NCBI GenBank assembly: GCA_030672945.1
Contig: DAOVFL010000057.1
Coordinates: 1 to 6,231 of the forward strand
Direction of reading: 5' to 3'
Length of the DNA stretch: 6,231 nt
DNA from: Candidatus Bathyarchaeota archaeon
Lineage (GTDB): Archaea > Thermoproteota > Bathyarchaeia > Bathyarchaeales > Bathycorpusculaceae
In this document: in pieces, positions 4,337 through 6,231 of the stretch
Layout: each line of letters opens with the position of its first letter
Numbering within the stretch: the first letter of the stretch is position 1
The notes under the pieces: generated by a model
Told to the model about the DNA's origin: nothing
What the model saw: the letters and a program-made list of their open reading frames with translations, nothing else
The model's database searches: none
Translations under genes and position numbers: made by a program

Positions 4337-5416
4337 TTGCCTCGAAAATTTACGTATGCTGATGCTGGCGTTGATAGAGAATTGAGAGTTGAATCTAAAA
4401 AAGCATTAGGGATTTTGGAAAAAACATATAGATTTAGCCATTACGGCGAAGTGATTCAGCTTCCTTATGGAAACATTTTCCCTTTAGGAAGAAAACGCTA
4501 TTTAGACTTGGTTATTGAAGGTATAGGCACAAAGGTGCTTGTTGCGCAATTAGCCGAAAAATACGACACTATAGGGATTGATGGTGTGGCAGTGGCTGTT
4601 AACGATGTCATAAGGTCTGGTGCAAAGCCTTTGGCGGTTGTAGACAATATTCATGCACATGTTTCAGACCCAGTTTTAGTTAAGCAATGGATGAAAGGTA
4701 TAGTGGAAGGCGCAACTGAAGCGGAATGCATTGTGCCGAGCGGTGAAATCGGTGACGTCCCAGAACTGATAAAGGGTTTAGTGGAGGGCAAAGGTTTCGA
4801 TATGGTTTTTGCATCAGTAGGTGAAGTTTCAAAGGAGAACATAATTTCTGGAAGAAACATAAAACCAGACGATGTGATTATAGGTTTAAGGAGTTCTGGA
4901 ATCCACAGCAACGGCGTGTCGCTGGTGAGAAAAATCTTGTTCAAACAGTGGGGTGGCAAGTATGATACTCATGATGTTCCAGAAGGATTAGACAGAGAAA
5001 TAATCTATGAAGTTCTGGAACCAACCAAAATATACGTTAAGCCAGTGCTTAGAGTTGCAAAGGAGGTTAGAGTGAAAGCAGCAGTACACATAACTGGAGA
5101 CGGATACTTGAAATTCGACCGTTTAACGCAATTTTCTCAAGGCATCGGATTCGAATTCAACAATTTTAAACTGCAGCCGATTTTTGAGTTAATTCAGAAA
5201 ACGGCTTCTGAACTAGGCGGCACCATAACGGATGAGGAGATGTTTAAGACCTTTAACGTGGGATGGGGATTCGCGTTAATAGTGGATAAAGCGGATAGAG
5301 ACAAAGCCGTGGATGTTCTGGAGAAAACTGGAACGCAAGCAGAAGAAATAGGACATGTAACCGACACCGAAGGAATTAGAATTCTCTACAAAGACAAAAG
5401 AATAGTTCTAAAATAG
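4337..5416 (+). CDS. purM: Phosphoribosylformylglycinamidine cyclo-ligase (AIR synthetase)
   Basis: The enzyme closes FGAM to aminoimidazole ribonucleotide (AIR) using ATP, in the step after PurL in purine synthesis, in the cytoplasm. The 359-residue product has the PurM/PurL ATP-binding superfamily landmarks in order: TYADAGVD (6-13), IEGIGTK (60-66), the GIDGVAVAVND motif (80-90), SGAKPL (94-99), GEIGDVP (136-142, where bacterial PurM has GETAEMP) and GLRSSGIHSNGVSLVRK (183-199). In the C-terminal domain, HITGDGYLKF and MFKTFNVGWGFALIVD follow. The GEIGDVP and GDGYLKF variants are those I associate with archaeal rather than bacterial PurM. Length is normal or slightly long. The start is TTG, fixed by GGAGGA and an upstream in-frame stop. 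It is followed after 57 bases by purS and then purL, so it heads a purine cluster. Confidence 0.95.
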   Translation: MPRKFTYADAGVDRELRVESKKALGILEKTYRFSHYGEVIQLPYGNIFPLGRKRYLDLVIEGIGTKVLVAQLAEKYDTIGIDGVAVAVNDVIRSGAKPLAVVDNIHAHVSDPVLVKQWMKGIVEGATEAECIVPSGEIGDVPELIKGLVEGKGFDMVFASVGEVSKENIISGRNIKPDDVIIGLRSSGIHSNGVSLVRKILFKQWGGKYDTHDVPEGLDREIIYEVLEPTKIYVKPVLRVAKEVRVKAAVHITGDGYLKFDRLTQFSQGIGFEFNNFKLQPIFELIQKTASELGGTITDEEMFKTFNVGWGFALIVDKADRDKAVDVLEKTGTQAEEIGHVTDTEGIRILYKDKRIVLK

Positions 5417-5436
5417 TTGTTTGCCTCATTGCTGAT

Positions 5437-5450
5437 AAAAGCGTTTAAAT
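5437..5450 (+). promoter_or_regulatory. Possible internal promoter for purS (BRE plus TATA)
   Basis: AAAAGCG followed by TTTAAAT gives a purine-rich BRE-like stretch and a TATA box centred about 27 bases before the purS ATG at 5474. No Shine-Dalgarno precedes that ATG. The pair suggests a leaderless purS-purL transcript in addition to read-through from purM. Confidence 0.45.
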
Positions 5451-5473
5451 CCCCTGAAATTCAAACTTACGCT

Positions 5474-5725
5474 ATGAGATATCAATTAAAAATTGAAGTT
5501 AGCTTGAAGCCGGGACACAGCGACCCGGAAGGTGAAACCACAGCACGTTTACTGAAGGAACTCGGCTACAAAGTTGAAACTGCGAGTGTTAGCAAAGTTT
5601 ACAGTGTAGTTCTTGAAGCTGAATCTCGAAAAGAAGCTGAAATGAAAGCGGAAGGAATGTGTAAGAAGCTTTTGGCAAATCCAACCAAGGATAATTATTC
5701 ATTTGTGATTGAGGAACAAAAATGA
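5474..5725 (+). CDS. purS: FGAM synthetase small subunit PurS
   Basis: PurS is a small subunit of the PurLSQ complex, which makes FGAM from FGAR, glutamine and ATP; a PurS dimer bridges PurQ and PurL and helps ammonia transfer. The 83-residue product is of normal PurS length. It shows the family pattern: IEVSLKPGHSDPEGETTARL (the LKPG..DPEG signature), LLKELGY, VSKVYSVVLEAES, then MCKKLLANPTKDNY matching the conserved 'mc.kLLaNP...y' ending. The ATG at 5474 is chosen because homologues begin right at this strand; a TTG at 5417 would add 19 residues that do not belong to the family. The last bases overlap the purL start (ATGA), pointing to translational coupling. Confidence 0.92.
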   Translation: MRYQLKIEVSLKPGHSDPEGETTARLLKELGYKVETASVSKVYSVVLEAESRKEAEMKAEGMCKKLLANPTKDNYSFVIEEQK

Positions 5726-6231
5726 CTGGGAGCCTCTACACACGCAGAAACACACCTTTCCAGCTTTTTGAGCTTAACATACTTGAGGTTGACGACCACA
5801 AGCTTTTAGAAATAAGCCAGGAAATGGGCATAGGCTTAAACTTGCAAGAGATGAAGGCTGTTCAAGAGTATTTTAGAAAGCGAAAACGTAATCCAACCGA
5901 TGTTGAACTTCAAACTATTGGGCAAACGTGGTCTGAACACTGTTTTCACAAAACTTTCAAAGGTAAAATAAAATTTGATGGAGCAGAAATTGATAGCCTC
6001 TTCAAGACTTACATTGCAAAGGCTACTGAGGAAATCAATCCAAGCTGGTGCTTTTCCGTTTTTGAAGACAACGCAGGCATAATCCACTTTGACAAGGATC
6101 ATGGAATAGCAATCAAAGTGGAAACGCATAATCATCCGTCAGCGATAGAGCCTTTCGGTGGTGCAGCCACAGGCGTGGGCGGTGTAATCCGTGACGTTTT
6201 AGGGGTTTGGGCAGACCCTATTGCATGCACG
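5722..6231 (+). CDS. purL: FGAM synthetase large subunit PurL (N-terminal part; gene leaves the window)
   Basis: PurL is the synthetase subunit that turns FGAR to FGAM with ATP and ammonia delivered from PurQ. The 170 codons seen contain hallmarks of the small (PurS/PurQ-dependent) PurL: QTWSEHCFHKTFKG (68-81, with the conserved WSEHC), then IKVETHNHPSAIEPFGGAAT (131-150) and GVGGVIRDVLG (151-161), which supply catalytic and nucleotide/metal-binding residues. A lead-in of about 65 residues, including the helical segment LLEISQEMGIGLNLQEMKAV, is typical of this type. The ATG at 5722-5724 overlaps the purS stop in ATGA, with GAGGA at 5711-5715 inside purS as Shine-Dalgarno 6 bases away. purQ is not upstream; it may follow purL or lie elsewhere. 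Confidence 0.95.
   Translation, partial: MTGSLYTRRNTPFQLFELNILEVDDHKLLEISQEMGIGLNLQEMKAVQEYFRKRKRNPTDVELQTIGQTWSEHCFHKTFKGKIKFDGAEIDSLFKTYIAKATEEINPSWCFSVFEDNAGIIHFDKDHGIAIKVETHNHPSAIEPFGGAATGVGGVIRDVLGVWADPIACT

Noticed and set aside
4651..4959. Minus-strand open frame of 102 codons inside purM
   Set aside because: purM is certain on the plus strand; this is its shadow.
5836..6135. Minus-strand open frame of 99 codons inside purL
   Set aside because: purL is certain on the plus strand; this is its shadow.

Overview
The window looks archaeal, most likely from the Bathyarchaeia/TACK side. This rests on protein style, not on a marker gene: winged-helix regulators of archaeal type (one with a membrane tail), an archaeal-type PurM, a separate PurS, TATA boxes about 25-29 bases before several start codons (leaderless-style promoters), and frequent TTG starts. 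The DNA is AT-rich.

Layout. Positions 1-199 hold the end of a plus-strand winged-helix regulator. Positions 250-366 hold a short probable coding remnant on the minus strand. From about 3133 down to 442 the minus strand carries a run of envelope-type genes, in transcription order: a truncated BsuPI-like fragment (3133-2837), a small three-helix membrane protein (2646-2371), a secreted PepSY-like protein (2292-1891), a secreted protein whose end runs into the next gene (1874-1434), a winged-helix protein with two membrane helices (1500-1036), and a signal-anchored BsuPI-like protein (1011-442). The last four are closely packed (16-base gap, overlap, 24-base gap) and probably share a promoter near 2317.

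Positions 3161-3394 encode a plus-strand small zinc-ribbon protein. Convergent to it is a broken two-helix membrane protein gene (3841-3456) with one frameshift and one in-frame TGA. Both lesions become obvious once the two frames are joined. About 500 bases of AT-rich, mostly non-coding DNA follow.

The right end is a purine-biosynthesis operon on the plus strand: purM (4337-5416), purS (5474-5725) and the start of purL (5722 to the edge). PurS and PurL are subunits of FGAM synthetase. It makes FGAM, which PurM cyclises to AIR. The glutaminase subunit gene purQ is not between purS and purL.

The left part reads as a variable region with decaying genes next to a conserved housekeeping operon. 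I see no rRNA, tRNA, CRISPR array or recognisable insertion sequence. Nothing here is clearly a new defence or mobile system. The most interesting candidates are the envelope cassette with its membrane-bound regulator and two BsuPI-like members, and the pseudogene rebuilt at 3456-3841.
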